Assembly: GCA_030142905.1 (NCBI GenBank)
Contig: JASJOG010000134.1
Coordinates: 255,501-319,500, forward strand
From: Heliopora coerulea
Taxonomy: Eukaryota > Cnidaria > Anthozoa > Scleralcyonacea > Helioporidae
Length of the DNA stretch: 64,000 bases
Direction: 5' to 3'
Shown here: positions 25,658 to 37,920 of the stretch, piece by piece
Numbering within the stretch: position 1 is the stretch's first letter
How the letters are laid out: each line of letters begins with the position of its first letter
Position numbers and translations under genes: made by a program
Notes under the pieces: model-generated
What the model saw: only the letters and a program-made list of their open reading frames with translations
Database searches by the model: none
What the model was told of the DNA's origin: nothing

Positions 25658-27690
25658 CGAGAAAAGTGTTCGTGAGGGATTTTTAGAGCAAACTTATTGC
25701 CTCGGCATATTACGATCGTTTATATGAAGGATATAGATATGGGGTAATATAAGAATATTAAAATAAAGAAATGCCACGAACTAAGTAAACAGCGGTTGGG
25801 CCACTTCGTAGTCGAAGACCAAAGTTACGAAAAACGATCAGTACCATGAAGCATTAGAATCTGAGTCATAAATTGAATTTTAAATCTTCCGAATCAGTTC
25901 ACAGTATCTCTCCAATGTCGCATCCTCAGAGTCACAAAAAGCTCTTGCAAGACGTGTCGTGACATAAAATCTAATTCCATCTTACTCGTCAATACTTTCT
26001 GGTTACTTCTGATGAAATTTTGCGCGAGAGAATATACATACAGTTTCCACGATGACATGTTATCTCTTTCACTAAATGAATATATTTAATTTGCGCCGAT
26101 ATGTTAAAGGTTTTCAAAACAAAGAACCTTCATCAACTTATTACTTTCAGCCAGCCGCGTTATTTAAACAGGTTTACGAGCAATTATCGACCAAACTTCA
26201 CATTTGTGAACTGTTGGCAAAAAAAAAAAAAAAAGCTTGAGATGGGTTGTCTTTACTGGACTTGATCCAATATGGTTTCACAGTTATAATAGTGTATGGA
26301 ACCGATAAGCGAAGTATTCAGAGTGCGCGTTCAATGATAAATCGCACGATCACGATTATAAGTTTGTTTTTTAAAATAAACAAAGTAATATGCCATGTGC
26401 AGCAATGATCACCTGCAGATGTCAAATGCAATATTAGAGACTACTTGTTGATATGGACATGTTTTAAGTAATGCTCCACAATCTAACTTCCAACACCTGC
26501 AAGCCTGTTTTCTATGCTGTTGAGAGATCTGCAGTGTAAGAATTCGTAAAGAGACCTATATTTAACTCCGTAGGTTATTCTCAACTTTCAAAAGACAACG
26601 GCTATTATTTAAACCAGTCATGCACGTGGACGTTCATGGTTCACGCACGTGATTTATTTATGATACGAAAATGTTTTTCCTGCGTAACGAATGAAATTTT
26701 TAAGTAGGACAAACAGCTGAGGAAGTGTTTATGTAATACTGGAATTCTCGCCTAATTCGTTTCCTAAGGTTTACGAGGAGTTTGTTGAGATTAAGACGCT
26801 AATCCTAACCCTAATCCTAACCATTGACGTGTCACCCCTGGTGACATTTTGTACTAGATCTGAACAATTTTTTCCAAAAAGTTATCAGGTAAATGAAACA
26901 CTTAATTTTCCAGTCCCAGTCTCCACACGGTTACCTGGTCTCAGTGGTTACGTTCAAGTGCCGACCGTGTAACAGCGCACGCACTGAACTTAATTCGTGT
27001 GTGGACTGGAACATACGCTACGTTAACAGCGACTACCACTAAGAACTATGGCTTGCCCACGTACTTTTTTAACAAGAAACCATGCAAGTTGAACGTTTAA
27101 TATCAAAATGCCAGTTACATCAGAATCAATCACCTCAGAATGTTTCATCCGAGACCAAAAAGGTAGAGCTTCAGAGGATATGTATTTGTTTCTGCTTTAT
27201 TTTTCGAGGTTTTCAAGATGTTAGAAGATGTCTTGTACAAGAAAGCGCAAGCCTTTTTAACTAATTCCTTGGAATTGCAAGATGTTGCTTGATGTATTCA
27301 TTTGATTCTGTAGTAAGTTTCTGGTATTAAGTGGTTTTGTTTGGTTCCATACTACTCGCGATGCATTGTACCTATCGGATCACTTACGGCAAGCTGGTAT
27401 AATAATATATCACGAGATTCTTATTCTAACGGTAAATAATGCTTGCCATACATGATGAGGTATCGTAAAAGAGGATGCAACTGTCCTAATTAGGACGCTT
27501 CGAATTTTAAGTTTCATTGCAGATTTAGTTCCGACTAGTGGATGTATGAAGGCAATTTTCCCGGAATTATGAGAAGGCGCGTAAAAATGTATTTCATATC
27601 CCACACACCTCCAACACGAATTACCTCAACTCCATGAATCACCACTGTCTTTGTCCGTGAATTCTCTCACCTCTGTATGATACATCCCAG

Positions 27691-30600
27691 CTAGCTTGCC
27701 TGTAGTATTATTGTCAGTTTTTCCCAAAATGTTCTTCCAGATGTTTTTTTATAGTTCAGGTAATGGTAGTCCCTCGAAATTGAAGACCACGTTGGTTCGT
27801 CTTTCAAAATATTGGGCAAAGGACTGTGGTACTGCGGAGACTTTGCTTTTATTTCTATCACCGACGGTGGGGCGATTTCGATAAATATTTCTCTATGGGA
27901 CAAAGAGAAAAGATCGTAAAGTTTCAGTCTTCAGTTGATTACGCATACTCAGCAACTTGTTATAAATTTTGTAAATTGAGTGTACAATTGTTATCAATAA
28001 TTTTTTTTCCTCTTGTAAATATCCAACACGGCCCTTTGAAAATCAGGCAACTGAAAGGCCACCGTGTATAAATTAGTGTAAGTCAAGTTAAGTCAAGTTA
28101 AGTTAAGGTGAGGTGAGGTGAGGTGAGGTGATGTGATGTTGATGGTAAATAATAGCTTTATTGGCATGACCCTATACATCAAGTATTGCTAAAGCTTACA
28201 ATTGTTAAGAAGAGAGAAAATAGTTATTCTAATTACATCATCAAACTAATTACAGATACAATATGAATAAAATATACGATAGAATACAAAAATATTTCAA
28301 ACAATATCAGCAAATTGTTTGAATCACAGAAACAGGTTAATCATTTAGTTAATGGTGTTGGTATACCTGGTCTTAAGGCACATATCTCTTACCACAAGGC
28401 AAGAATCAAAGAATTTTGCAACAAGATAAATTATATTTGGGTCTCTTGGGGACATTATATTATTGTGAGGTCAGGTGAGGTCAGGTCAGGTGAAGTGAAG
28501 TGAAGTGAAGTGAAGTAAAGTGAAGTGAAATAAAGTAAAGTGAAATAAAGTAAAGTGAAATAAAGTAAAGTGAAATAAAGTAAAGTGAAATAAAGTAAAG
28601 TGAAATAAAGTAAAGTGAAATAAAGTAAAGTGAAATAAAGTAAAGTAAGGTAAGGTAAAGTGAAGTATAGTAAAGTAAAGTAAAGCAACAGAGGGCGAGC
28701 ATTAGGACAAATTAAGGTAATGGTTAAGGGCCAAATTTCCCCTACAGTAGGTTACGTTTTATTTGTCAGAATTATAACCTGACTCCAAGGATAGTAGAAA
28801 TCAATGCAAATCTGGAAGGTGTGCAAGATAGTTTTTGTCTATTAATTCTCAGGAGACTCCGTCACAAAGGAAACCGATGCAAATACAAACGTTTGCTAAT
28901 TTTTGTGCTAAAACTGATATGAAAAACTTAGTGAAAGTTATCCGTAAGACACAAACAAGACATGTTGCGAAAAATTCAAGTTCGAGCTATGTCCGCCGGA
29001 ACGGAACCCATGCCTCTGAATGAATAGTGAAAAGTACAGCTGGAGAATGTACCCAGAATATTGACATAAATGTTGCATTTATAGTCGATAACATGTACAT
29101 GAAAATTGTTGAGGTAATATTACCCATACTCGTGCTTTCCCTTCAACAAGTTTCATGTACACGTTAACGAAGGAAAATGTCAACCCTCGTGTTAATACAG
29201 ATGTTTTTTTTCCACCTGGTGTCGCATGGTCAGATCACCAACAACTAGCAGCGGTTGGCCTGGGATTAATTATTTACGCCAAGGGGAAGTGAAAAAGAGA
29301 CAGCTTACCACATATGTCGCAAAATCAGGCCTAACGCGGGAGAAGTGGTCAGTCTATTTTTGTTTCAGGGTTAAAAGTATATTTATAATCAGCGGCGGTT
29401 GTTCTGTATCGATTAAATAATGACAAACGCTCGTAGTATCAGTAACGAAATCTACTCATGCATTCAATATACATCAATTATCTGTCGCGGCGAATTCAGG
29501 CATATTTTACGGCCATGGATTTCAAAAAGCGGTAAATTTCACGAATAAGGTGCGGCAATTTTAGGATTGAAAAGGAAGATAGTACTCGAGCAATTTATCC
29601 ACATTTTATAATTATTTTAATGACGGTAGTCATTTAATCACAATTCATATAATTATTAACGAAGTTTCATACAAGATGAACATAGATTCATGCAGAAGAA
29701 TTTTTTAAATGTGATGCAAACTGATTATTTTGATAGTTTTTTGTGAAGTGTGCACTGTATAATATTTTTCGTCGGATGCTACAAAAAACAGGACTGCAGT
29801 TAACAGCCGTGAAATTACTGAAGGTATTCATCTAATTCAAATATTAGCGAACGGAATAATAATAATATAATAAAAACGCCAATCACCCGTCAAAGGACGA
29901 AGCGGTTATGACACTTCGACATGCAAGTGTAAAGACTGAACAGAACAGAACAGAAACTCACAGGATGTAACAAATGTAGTAAGAAACGTACTCCGAAGAA
30001 TAACATCTTGTAAACTCAATATTCGAGCTAATAGACAAGACGAAACCAATAAAGGTATTTCGACTTTATTTCAAAACGGTTTCAGGTTTGACAATGACTT
30101 TGAAATAAAGTCGAAATATTATCGTTATTAGTTTCGTCTTGTCTATTAGCTCGAATATTGAGTTTACAAGATGGCATTCTTCGGAGTATGTTTCTTACTC
30201 TGTTTCTTTAAGTTGTCGGCTGGTAATGGTTTCTGATATAACAAATGTCCGAGAGCATTCACAAATCTGACCAATATTCAGCCACAGAACGAAATTGACG
30301 TTTAACAGGGCAAAGAGACCGACATGTAACAGGAAAGAGAAAACCAGGATACGAAAGCACCTCAAAATATATCTTGAAAACCCACAAAAAAATCCCCAAA
30401 AAACAGTTTGGACAAAATAACGTGTACCTTTCTTTCTCAGGATAGGACAATAAAACCCCTATGATGCGTTCTTTGTCGTCAGACGAGTCTCCCGTAGTTC
30501 CGAGAAAATTATTAATGTGCTTTATTGTCCAGCCAAGTCGCAAGCCAATTTTCTTGGCAATTCCGAGCATGAAAAGTTGGATCTGAATCAAGAGAAAGAA

Positions 30601-33600
30601 TGAAAATTATCTTCGTAGTACAACTGTAATAGGTAGAAAACCTTTATCCATAAAAATTTTTAGAAATCCCAATTTCAAACTGCGAGGATGATTTCTACAA
30701 AATAAACTTTCTTATATCGCCCACCTCACCTGATTTCTCAACATCATCTTCAGTTCTCGGGTGTCGGCAGAAAACCTCACTCCGACTCCGTCGGGTTGTG
30801 TGACATGTACGGTGTCGGTACCGACTTTGACGGCTAGGCATGTCCTAGAAGAGTAAATATCCGTGGGAAATGTCACGGTGTAGGCACTTCCTGGTGGGTT
30901 AGGACAAGGGAACGTACAGCACGGTAGGAAAGAAAAAGAAATGAAAGGAATGGAAAGGAGAGGAAAGAATGGAATGGAAAGGAGTGGAAAGGAAAGGAAC
31001 GGAGAGAAAAGGAATGGAAAGGAAAGAAATGGAGAGGAAACAAAAGGACGAAATGGAAAGAAATGAAATGGAAAGGAAACAAATGGAAAGGTAAGAAAAG
31101 GAATGGATAGGAGAGGAAAGAATGGAACGGTAAGGAATAGAATGAAATGGAATGAAAGGGAAAAGAAAAAGAAGGAATGGAAAAGAAAGGAGAGGAAGGA
31201 ATGGAATATAAAGAGTGAGAGAATGGAAAAGAAAGAAGAGAAAAGGAAATGAAGAAAATGAAAAAGGATAGCTGTTACCTTTCAAGTCTATTTTCTAATC
31301 CGATGTAAATCGTAGCAGAAGATGACGTTTCTGTTGATAAACTGCTCCAATGACAAGACACCAAAGGATCTTGAACGTCATCGGCAAGTTCCTGGATAAC
31401 ACGACATACCCTAGAAAACGAGAATGGCATTTCCCAGCAAATTACCTTGCAACTTAGCTCACCATCTGAGTCTCGGTAGTTCAATGGTTAGAGCGTCTCG
31501 CCGGTCATCAGAAGGTTGCGGATTCGATCCCCGTCTGGGGCTCAGAAATCATTTTTCTGAGGACAGAGCTTGAAGATCGTTCATCTATCATCTTAAAATT
31601 ACATTCCTCTGGCAAACAAGCTAAACACATTGAATTAACGTACGGAACTACTCTCATTACCAATGATAATAAAAATGTTGAACTTCGAAAATCATGGGCT
31701 GTACATACCTTTTGGTAAGGATGTGGTGTTTAGCAATGTTGGTCAATTTGTCCAACAGCCTTTGACTAAAGAAGCAACGACAATCAGACAAAATAACCGT
31801 TAAAATAAAGCAATCTGACAGAGAACACGAAAATTAACGATTCCTAAACGCCATAAGAATCCAAAGCAGTAATAAACAACAACTAAAGTTAGACTCAGAT
31901 GCAAACTGGACAACATGAAATGATAGACACTGTAGTAGTGACGTGTGGGCAGTGAAACTGTTGATGTCCAACATGTCTAACATATTTTTAGACCAATTTT
32001 TGTAACGTGGCTTCCTAAATCTAGGTGCACCAAATTTGATGTTCCTTCAGGAAGCATGGATTTTAATACACTTGCCAAAGAAACTTAAATCTTGGACCAA
32101 TGTTAAAACATTGACAACAACCCCAAGTGATGTGTGAGAATTAAGTATTTGGAGGTTGCAATACAGTACGATTGATATCTATTTTGAGGAGAAGAATCTT
32201 GCAAAATGCCTGCCATCAACCACAGTCAGTGAGAAAATCCACAACTTAAAGAGACATTTTTCATCTGAAATCAACAAAAAGCAGATTGCCACTTTGGAAA
32301 CATCAATGAAACTGGGTATTTGGTAAACAGAGCTAGCTTAAACTGGCTGATATTTCCCAACTTAATGAAACTATAATAGCCAGTCAGCTAGTGTTTGTTA
32401 CCCAGCATTTAGTTTCCTCAAATCTTTCTGGAGTAGCCAATTTTAGCAGTTCTACCTCATGTTGAGCTTCTCAAATTCTTGTAAGTTCACACAAGATGGT
32501 CCAGCAACACGCCGCTTCTTTGTTCCTTTCAGAGCAACCCCAGAAGTAACAGGGTGAGGAGTGTTGTAGGAGGACTGGGCTCTATGCTGTTGTCTTAAAA
32601 GGGTTTGCAGGCTGTAGTCCAGAACATCCAGGTTTGCTGGTATAAAAGCATTCGTATTGTCCTATTAATGAATGGTAATAAAATCAATAAAGGATTAATT
32701 GTTTCAAACAGAAGACCTCTGACAAGCTGCAAATTAACAATATCAAATTATACACCAATGAACCACCATTGAGTGGCAAAATACAAGAAGTGATCAGTGC
32801 TCTTAAATGAGTCTTAGCACTTGTAAAAGATTCTTGTTGGCTAATGTCTAACAACTCTATTCAGCAGAGTGAAGTACCTAACCCTTTGTGATGATTCAGT
32901 GATTGGGTTTGTTTACTCTGCTGACGTACTGTGGAGTGCTGAACCTTAAATTAACATCAACGCAGCTAAACAAATTAGCATCTTTTCAGGAACGAGCTAC
33001 AAAAATTATTTTCAAAGATACTTCAAAGGATTGTGAATTACCATCGATTATGAATTTAAGAAGAAAACATGCCTGTGAGTTTGTGAAAAGGACTCTAGAA
33101 GGCGATGTCCCCGATGTCCTGAAGGAGAATTTTGTACTTAAAGGTCATGGTAGAAATACACGAAATAATGGTTGTTCTGTGGCTCTTCCTATTATAAAAA
33201 CTGAATACGCTCGCTGTGACTTCTATTTTATGGGAGCCAAAATTTTTAATGAATTGCCACTGGATATTAGAAGAGCAACAGATTTTAAAGAATTTGAGAA
33301 ACTATTGAAATTTTATTTTAATTTTTCGAACTTTATATTGAACTTTATATTAATTTATTTTAATTTGATTTTAATATTATTATTATCTTGTTAGTATTTT
33401 TAATCTTATAGGATAGATGACAGGATGCACATTGATAACAGCATATCTATGTTGAAGTGTTTTTATCCTGTTTAAATATTCATTTTAATAATAATAACAG
33501 AATTTACAATCAGAAGCTGACCTTGTATTCTTCATCTGAAGAGTGTACATGCCGTATATACATTTTTGTCTGTGGGAATATCTGAGAAATAAAAACCCTT

Positions 33601-36600
33601 AAGAATTAGCCTGTAGAGAGAATAGAAATATCATGGACGATAGCAGTGAGTGCAGTTTGACCCACCTCTGTTTGAATCACATCTCCCACCACTTGTGTTG
33701 ACATTCCTTTTCCATGATAAGACTCATGAGCAAGCTAAAAAAAATTTGTTAACAGTCAACTCAGAAAAGCAATCTCATTTCTCTCCAATTCATTTCATTA
33801 ATTCATTTTTTCTTTTCAGTCCATTTGCCAGATTTCATATCATGGAGAAATCTAGAGCTACTGGTTAATTCTTCAAAGATGTAAAATTAAACTTTCCTGT
33901 CCAAGATATCTCCCCTTGACAAGTAAAATTGTTTGGCCTTAGCAAGTGTAAAATTAACAAGTCAGGAATGAATCAGGAAGGGTTAACATGTGGCTTTAAC
34001 TAAGAAATGACATTGGTCTACGAGTAGTTCATGGCCACACACATGATTTTTTTGCTGGCAGAGCAGTAGGGCATGTGTCCAGAAAAGAGTTGTCAGTGAA
34101 AGCCATGGTCTAGTTTCACAAACATATACAGTCTTGCTGATGTTCAATGAAGTAACAATCAACAATATAAAAGACATCTGTATGATTTTTCAGGGGGTGT
34201 GTAGTTGCCCTGGATACCCCTTGTGTACATTCATCTGGATACAACCCAGGCCATTTAAGCAAATAAGAGATTTCATACATTCAGATGTTCTTTTATTTCT
34301 ATTTTATAGTTGACTATTATATATCTATTACCTGGGCAAATAATTCCTTGAAAAATAAGTTTTTTTGAGAATTACACAATTTCCTGTGCCAAGGGGTAAC
34401 AGCTTCAGGTAATGAGTGAGGGTAGACGGAATGAGTTATTGCAAAAGTGGGTGAATCTGAAGAAAACATTAGCAAATACAAACAAAATGATCAAAGTTCT
34501 ATCAGTATGGAAAGAAGCTGGGGACTGTAAAGCATGGTGACCATGTTTCTCAGTTGTTTTCAAAAAAAACAAGTCACAACAATGAGAGTGCCCAAGATTT
34601 TACATACCACCAATGACTGCTTCATTATCTGTGATATGAACTTGTACTTCACTTATTCCACTCAGATCACTGGAAATATTCACATCAACAGGGTTGGTAC
34701 TGTCACTATCTTCTGTACTTGATTCCTTTTGCACTTCAAAGGCTCCTGTATGCCAAAATTTTGAGCCAGCTGGAATAAAAAGCACATTCAGTACCATTAA
34801 AAGGCAAGGACACACTCTGATAGTTTACTCTGGCTACTGCCAGATGACTTTACTTGTCAAGGGGATGAGCCCAGCCACTTTATTAATTAATGGGAAGAAC
34901 CTGGAGCTTGATAAACAGTGTTCCACATCAACAAAATTATCATGTACAACAAATGGTATGTCTCAAAAATTTTCATTGAAGCAAAACTTTGTGAAGTCAT
35001 AGTAACTGTAAAATAAAACAGATAATAACCTGACTTGTATGAGAGGTCTCCTATGATTAAATTTCCAGATCTTTTAAGTCGCCATCGCTGTCTTAAGCTC
35101 ATCAGCTCAGAATGAAAGTCTTTCTGATTTATATCTTCCTGCTGATCTTTCAACCCCCCAGACATCTCCTGTGCTCCTTGAAGTAGTATTTTACTGGCAT
35201 CAGCAAAATTCTGGGGACCAAGAAAGAAAACTAACATTGAGAAAACTTCAGAAATTTTAAAGCTGGTTAAGTGTAGGATATCTGCTTAAACAAGCAGACT
35301 GTTGAGTCACAGCAGATTTTGTTTCATTCAGAGTCTATAAAACAACACTTTGCAAAAGCTCATACATATATACCAATAATATTGCCTGATTTTTACTCAC
35401 TGGTCCACTGATACCATATACTTCTCATACAAAACATGCCTAATAGACTAAGGGATAGGCATTGACCAAACCAGCTGAAAATACTGTGAGTGTAACACCA
35501 GTAGTACTCCCCATGCAGTGATTTCACCACATTGCTCTGACCAGTTTTAAAGGGATTAGTTAATTTACTCATTCAAAAAAAAAACAGAAAACAAAAAAAA
35601 AAAAAATTGAAATTTAAATACAAAAATGCTGTAAGGGCTTTCTGCAATAACTGCTTTCCAATATAAAAACTTTATACTTATCACTTTCTGATTAATTTGG
35701 TGGAAATAACTTACAAACAGAAGAATTGCAAGTCAAAATGAGATTTCAATAGATTTGTTTTTGGTACTTTGCAGTCAGTTAATCAGCAAGCTTTTAAAAA
35801 GATCAGGATATGGAGTTTGTCATGTTGTCAAGTACAACATTTTCCAATAGTTGTAATGTTTAATCCATATGTAACTGATATGATATTGAATTAGACAGTC
35901 ATATAATTCATATCAGATCATCAGAAGTGTTCACTTCTGGGGTTTTTTTTTTGTTTATGAGTGGTATAAATACTGAAGAAACTATATAAATATTTCTAAA
36001 ATAATATGAATATTGAAGAAGAATATACCAATATTGATAAGCTACCAATATGAATAATTTGGAGTAAAAATTCCAATGTGCAACATCTCTATCACAGTAA
36101 ACAGAAATATCAAAGAAATGACAAACCTTTCTTTTAGATAAAAGTCGTACAGTTGGTTTAGGTGGTGCTTCTCCTTGGGATACAGGATCAAGTGAAAGAT
36201 ATTTCTTTTCACGTGCAACACTTAAGACATCCGTCAATACACATAAATTTGTCAAGGTATTCCTATTTTTTTAAAGAAAAATCTGAATTAACAAACTAGT
36301 TTCTTATTGCTATGTATGTATCAAGGTAGGTGGACAATCTGATAAGTTTTAAGGAGAATAAATAGACATATGGGTGGGTGGATAGAAAAAGAGTGGGTGT
36401 GTGGGTTGGCTGGCCAATAAGTAGACATGCAGGGGACTGTGGAAGTAGGTAAGCAGGCAGCTTAGGATTTGTATAGGTCAGTCAGTAAGTAGGAAATGGT
36501 ATGGAAGGGACTGGGAAGCTAGATGAATAGGTAAGCAAGAGGGTTTGGTAGGTGGTCATGATAAGGTTGTACAGTTGGATAAAATCTCGTCTTAAATCAT

Positions 36601-37473
36601 GTAAATCAAACTCAGTCACCAAGGGTCCCTGACTAGAACACTGGCTCTTGCCCGAACCCTAAATAAGTTTTGTTGTGGAACATAATGGTTGGTTTACAAG
36701 GTTTAAAACAGGCTTTTGATCACTATAAATACCTTGGTTTGGTAATTATGCAGTTAGGCAAGTGGATGGGCAATATGGCATGTTGTGGCAGTGTTGCTGG
36801 TAACCGGTAGGTAATTGCAAAGAGAAGGGAAAACACTCACTGCACAAAAGACAACTTAATGGCCAAACATAGAAAAAAAATGGAGTCAGGAATGGTCCCT
36901 ACAGTGCATTACAAACAGTAATTGTAGATTCTTGATGTTAACTGGGCATGAGAAATGCACAAATGCAATAAACAATGTAAAGAACAGGTTTACAATGAAA
37001 GTTGACTCTATTCATTCAACTTCAAACCTTAGTTTATTCCTCACAGAATCCCATGGCCAAAGGGAAGGTTGAAACAATGGCTTCTCTGATTTGTCTTCAA
37101 CAGAGTCCAAACCAGAGTCATCATCATCGTCTTCGTCTTGTACTGGTTTAGAAAAATCTATCTTCTGAGCAAGCTGGGCAAGCTTCTCCGACATTGATTG
37201 TTGTCTGAAGGATTATAACGTTAAACAAGGCAATTTCTTGGGCAAAATTCAGACAGATATTATGACATTTTCAAAATGACAAACAGTAGTTAACGAACAC
37301 TTTTTTCAGGTTTTGTTTATTGAAAAACAGTGTGAGTTCATTTCATTTCTTGGAATAAAATACTTAATGTATTAAGGTACTCACGGTGCATAAGTCTCCT
37401 GTCCATCTCGAGATATTTCTTGCACTTCACTTTCCAAAAGTCTCTCCACTGCTATTGGTACTGTGGACGCCAT
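27691..37473 (-). CDS. MED17: Mediator complex subunit 17 (MED17), 14 exons
   Basis: Head-module scaffold subunit of Mediator, required for Pol II transcription. Exons: 37473-37385, 37204-37028, 36262-36127, 35210-35030, 34769-34608, 34456-34332, 33734-33666, 33581-33522, 32661-32456, 31765-31709, 31410-31279, 30844-30730, 30582-30428, 27823-27691. The total is 1797 bp, 598 residues (human about 651), all junctions in phase. Diagnostic blocks are QKIDFSKP, FQPSLWPWDSVRNKLR, LCVLTDVLSVAREKKYLSLD, LRQRWRLKRSGNLIIGDLSY and LFFKELFAQ. The last exon lies 2.6 kb further on; its SPLPNILKDEPTWSSISRDY and following TSGRTFWEKL match the conserved C-terminus, and its acceptor gives the required phase. 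Introns hold a SINE, a non-LTR fragment, a foldback element and purine-rich repeats. Confidence 0.93.
28079..28140 (+). repeat. Degenerate AAGTC / GGTGA short tandem repeat
   Basis: AAGTCAAGTT units followed by (GGTGA)n in the last MED17 intron. Confidence 0.75.
28469..28685 (+). repeat. GTGAAATAAAGTAAA minisatellite
   Basis: A pure tandem array of the 15-mer AAAGTGAAATAAAGT, flanked by GGTCAGGTGA and GTGAA variants. It lies in the last MED17 intron and reads as Leu-Tyr-Phe-Thr repeats on the minus strand, which is not a gene. Confidence 0.92.
29978..30238. mobile_element. Foldback element, 261 bp, with 10 bp target duplication
   Basis: Flanked by TAACAAATGT at 29968-29977 and 30239-30248. 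Arms 29979-30047 and 30131-30199 are inverted copies (GTTTCGTCTTGTCTATTAGC and so on). An inner stem and loop contain GACTTTGAAATAAAGTCGAAA on the plus strand (GACTTT helix, then GAAA) and a similar core on the minus strand. The right end, TTTAAGTTGTC then GGCTGG...GGTTT, is shared with the element at 57765-58057. It sits in the last MED17 intron. Confidence 0.8.
30940..31262 (+). repeat. Purine-rich GGAAA/GGAATG degenerate tandem repeat
   Basis: About 320 bp of nearly pyrimidine-free plus strand in the MED17 intron between exons 11 and 12, with interleaved GGAAAGGAAT and GGAAATG units. The long Phe/Ser/Pro frames on the minus strand are its shadows. Confidence 0.88.
31468..31544 (+). mobile_element. 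tRNA-derived SINE head (third copy)
   Basis: TAGTTCAATGGTTAGAGC (A box region) and ATTCGATCCCC (altered B box) with an acceptor stem that pairs mostly through G-U. Upstream GCTCACCATCTGAG and the downstream hairpin TCAGAAA...TTTTTCTGA match the copies at 1308-1383 and 1600-1675. It lies in the MED17 intron 31411-31708. Confidence 0.7.
32890..33500 (+). mobile_element. 5'-truncated non-LTR retrotransposon fragment
   Basis: A frame at 32903-33394 encodes LNKLASFQERATKIIF, then a charged segment, then FYFMGAKIFNELPLDIRRAT and a final FEKLLK. This is the C-terminal tail that follows the reverse transcriptase domain in many cnidarian CR1/jockey-type elements. No reverse transcriptase catalytic motifs remain, so the copy is 5'-truncated as is usual for LINEs. 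An ATAATAATAAC string at 33487-33499 may be its 3' end. It is antisense in the MED17 intron 32662-33521. Confidence 0.7.
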
Positions 37474-37761
37474 ATTGGCTGCCCGACTTTGCCTGAATCG
37501 TTCAGCCCGCTTCAGGTAAACAACTAGTACTTAGTCCAAAGGAACTTTTCACCACCAAAATCCCCCATTTGAACAAGAAGTATCACCATTCACTAACACT
37601 GGTCACGCCGCAGGTGGTGAACGGTGAACCAGCGTGCTGCTGTATTTGACTTCCCTATTTTCATCAAACTGATTCCAAGGGCATTGCATTGGTTGTGCAT
37701 GCTGAGAAATATTACCAAAGTAATCTAACTCTGAGATGGTAAAGCTTGTTGTTTGGTAAAC
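37474..37761. promoter_or_regulatory. MED17 upstream region, possibly divergent promoter
   Basis: The 288 bp between the MED17 start codon and a plus-strand start at 37762. No clear core promoter motif was seen. Confidence 0.35.
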
Positions 37762-37920
37762 ATGGATCCCCTTGTTTTACTTTACAGAGCATTCAAAGAA
37801 GAAGGAAGGTTAATTTACTTGAAAAGACGAGTTTCTCATTACTGGGTTCAGGGTCAAAGATCAGATGGTAGCATTTGTCACTACAGATTGCCAATTCCAT
37901 TGTTTGAACAAAGAGATTAA
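37762..37920 (+). CDS. Candidate 52-residue open frame opposite MED17
   Basis: Reads MDPLVLLYRAFKEEGRLIYL then KRRVSHYWVQGQRSDGSICH and ends IPLFEQRD before TAA. The composition (Trp, Tyr, His, charged, no repeats) looks protein-like, and its position matches a head-to-head gene pair. I do not recognise it. It could be a short protein, the first exon of a longer gene if spliced before the stop, or chance. Confidence 0.3.
   Translation: MDPLVLLYRAFKEEGRLIYLKRRVSHYWVQGQRSDGSICHYRLPIPLFEQRD

Larger units (their letters stand above)
21611..27690. other. 6 kb intergenic region, mostly without features
   Basis: Apart from the candidate micropeptide at 23935-24132 and the hairpin at 25538-25657, I see only AT-rich sequence, an A-run near 26219-26235 and a short telomere-like CCTAACCCTAATCCTAACC string at 26803-26821. 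No conserved domain was found in any frame. Confidence 0.5.

Noticed and set aside
26803..26821. Interstitial telomere
   Set aside because: Only about three imperfect CCTAA(C/T)C units; too short to mean more than chance or a small repair scar.
28455..28702. Leu-Tyr-Phe-Thr repeat protein on the minus strand
   Set aside because: Product of the AAAGTGAAATAAAGT minisatellite in the MED17 intron.
30259..30427. MED17 C-terminus as a direct extension of exon 13
   Set aside because: A donor site at 30427 and the conserved C-terminal exon at 27823-27691 with matching phase show the extension is intronic.
32903..33394. 163-residue host gene
   Set aside because: Its sequence is the C-terminal tail typical of non-LTR retrotransposon polyproteins, and it lies antisense in a MED17 intron.
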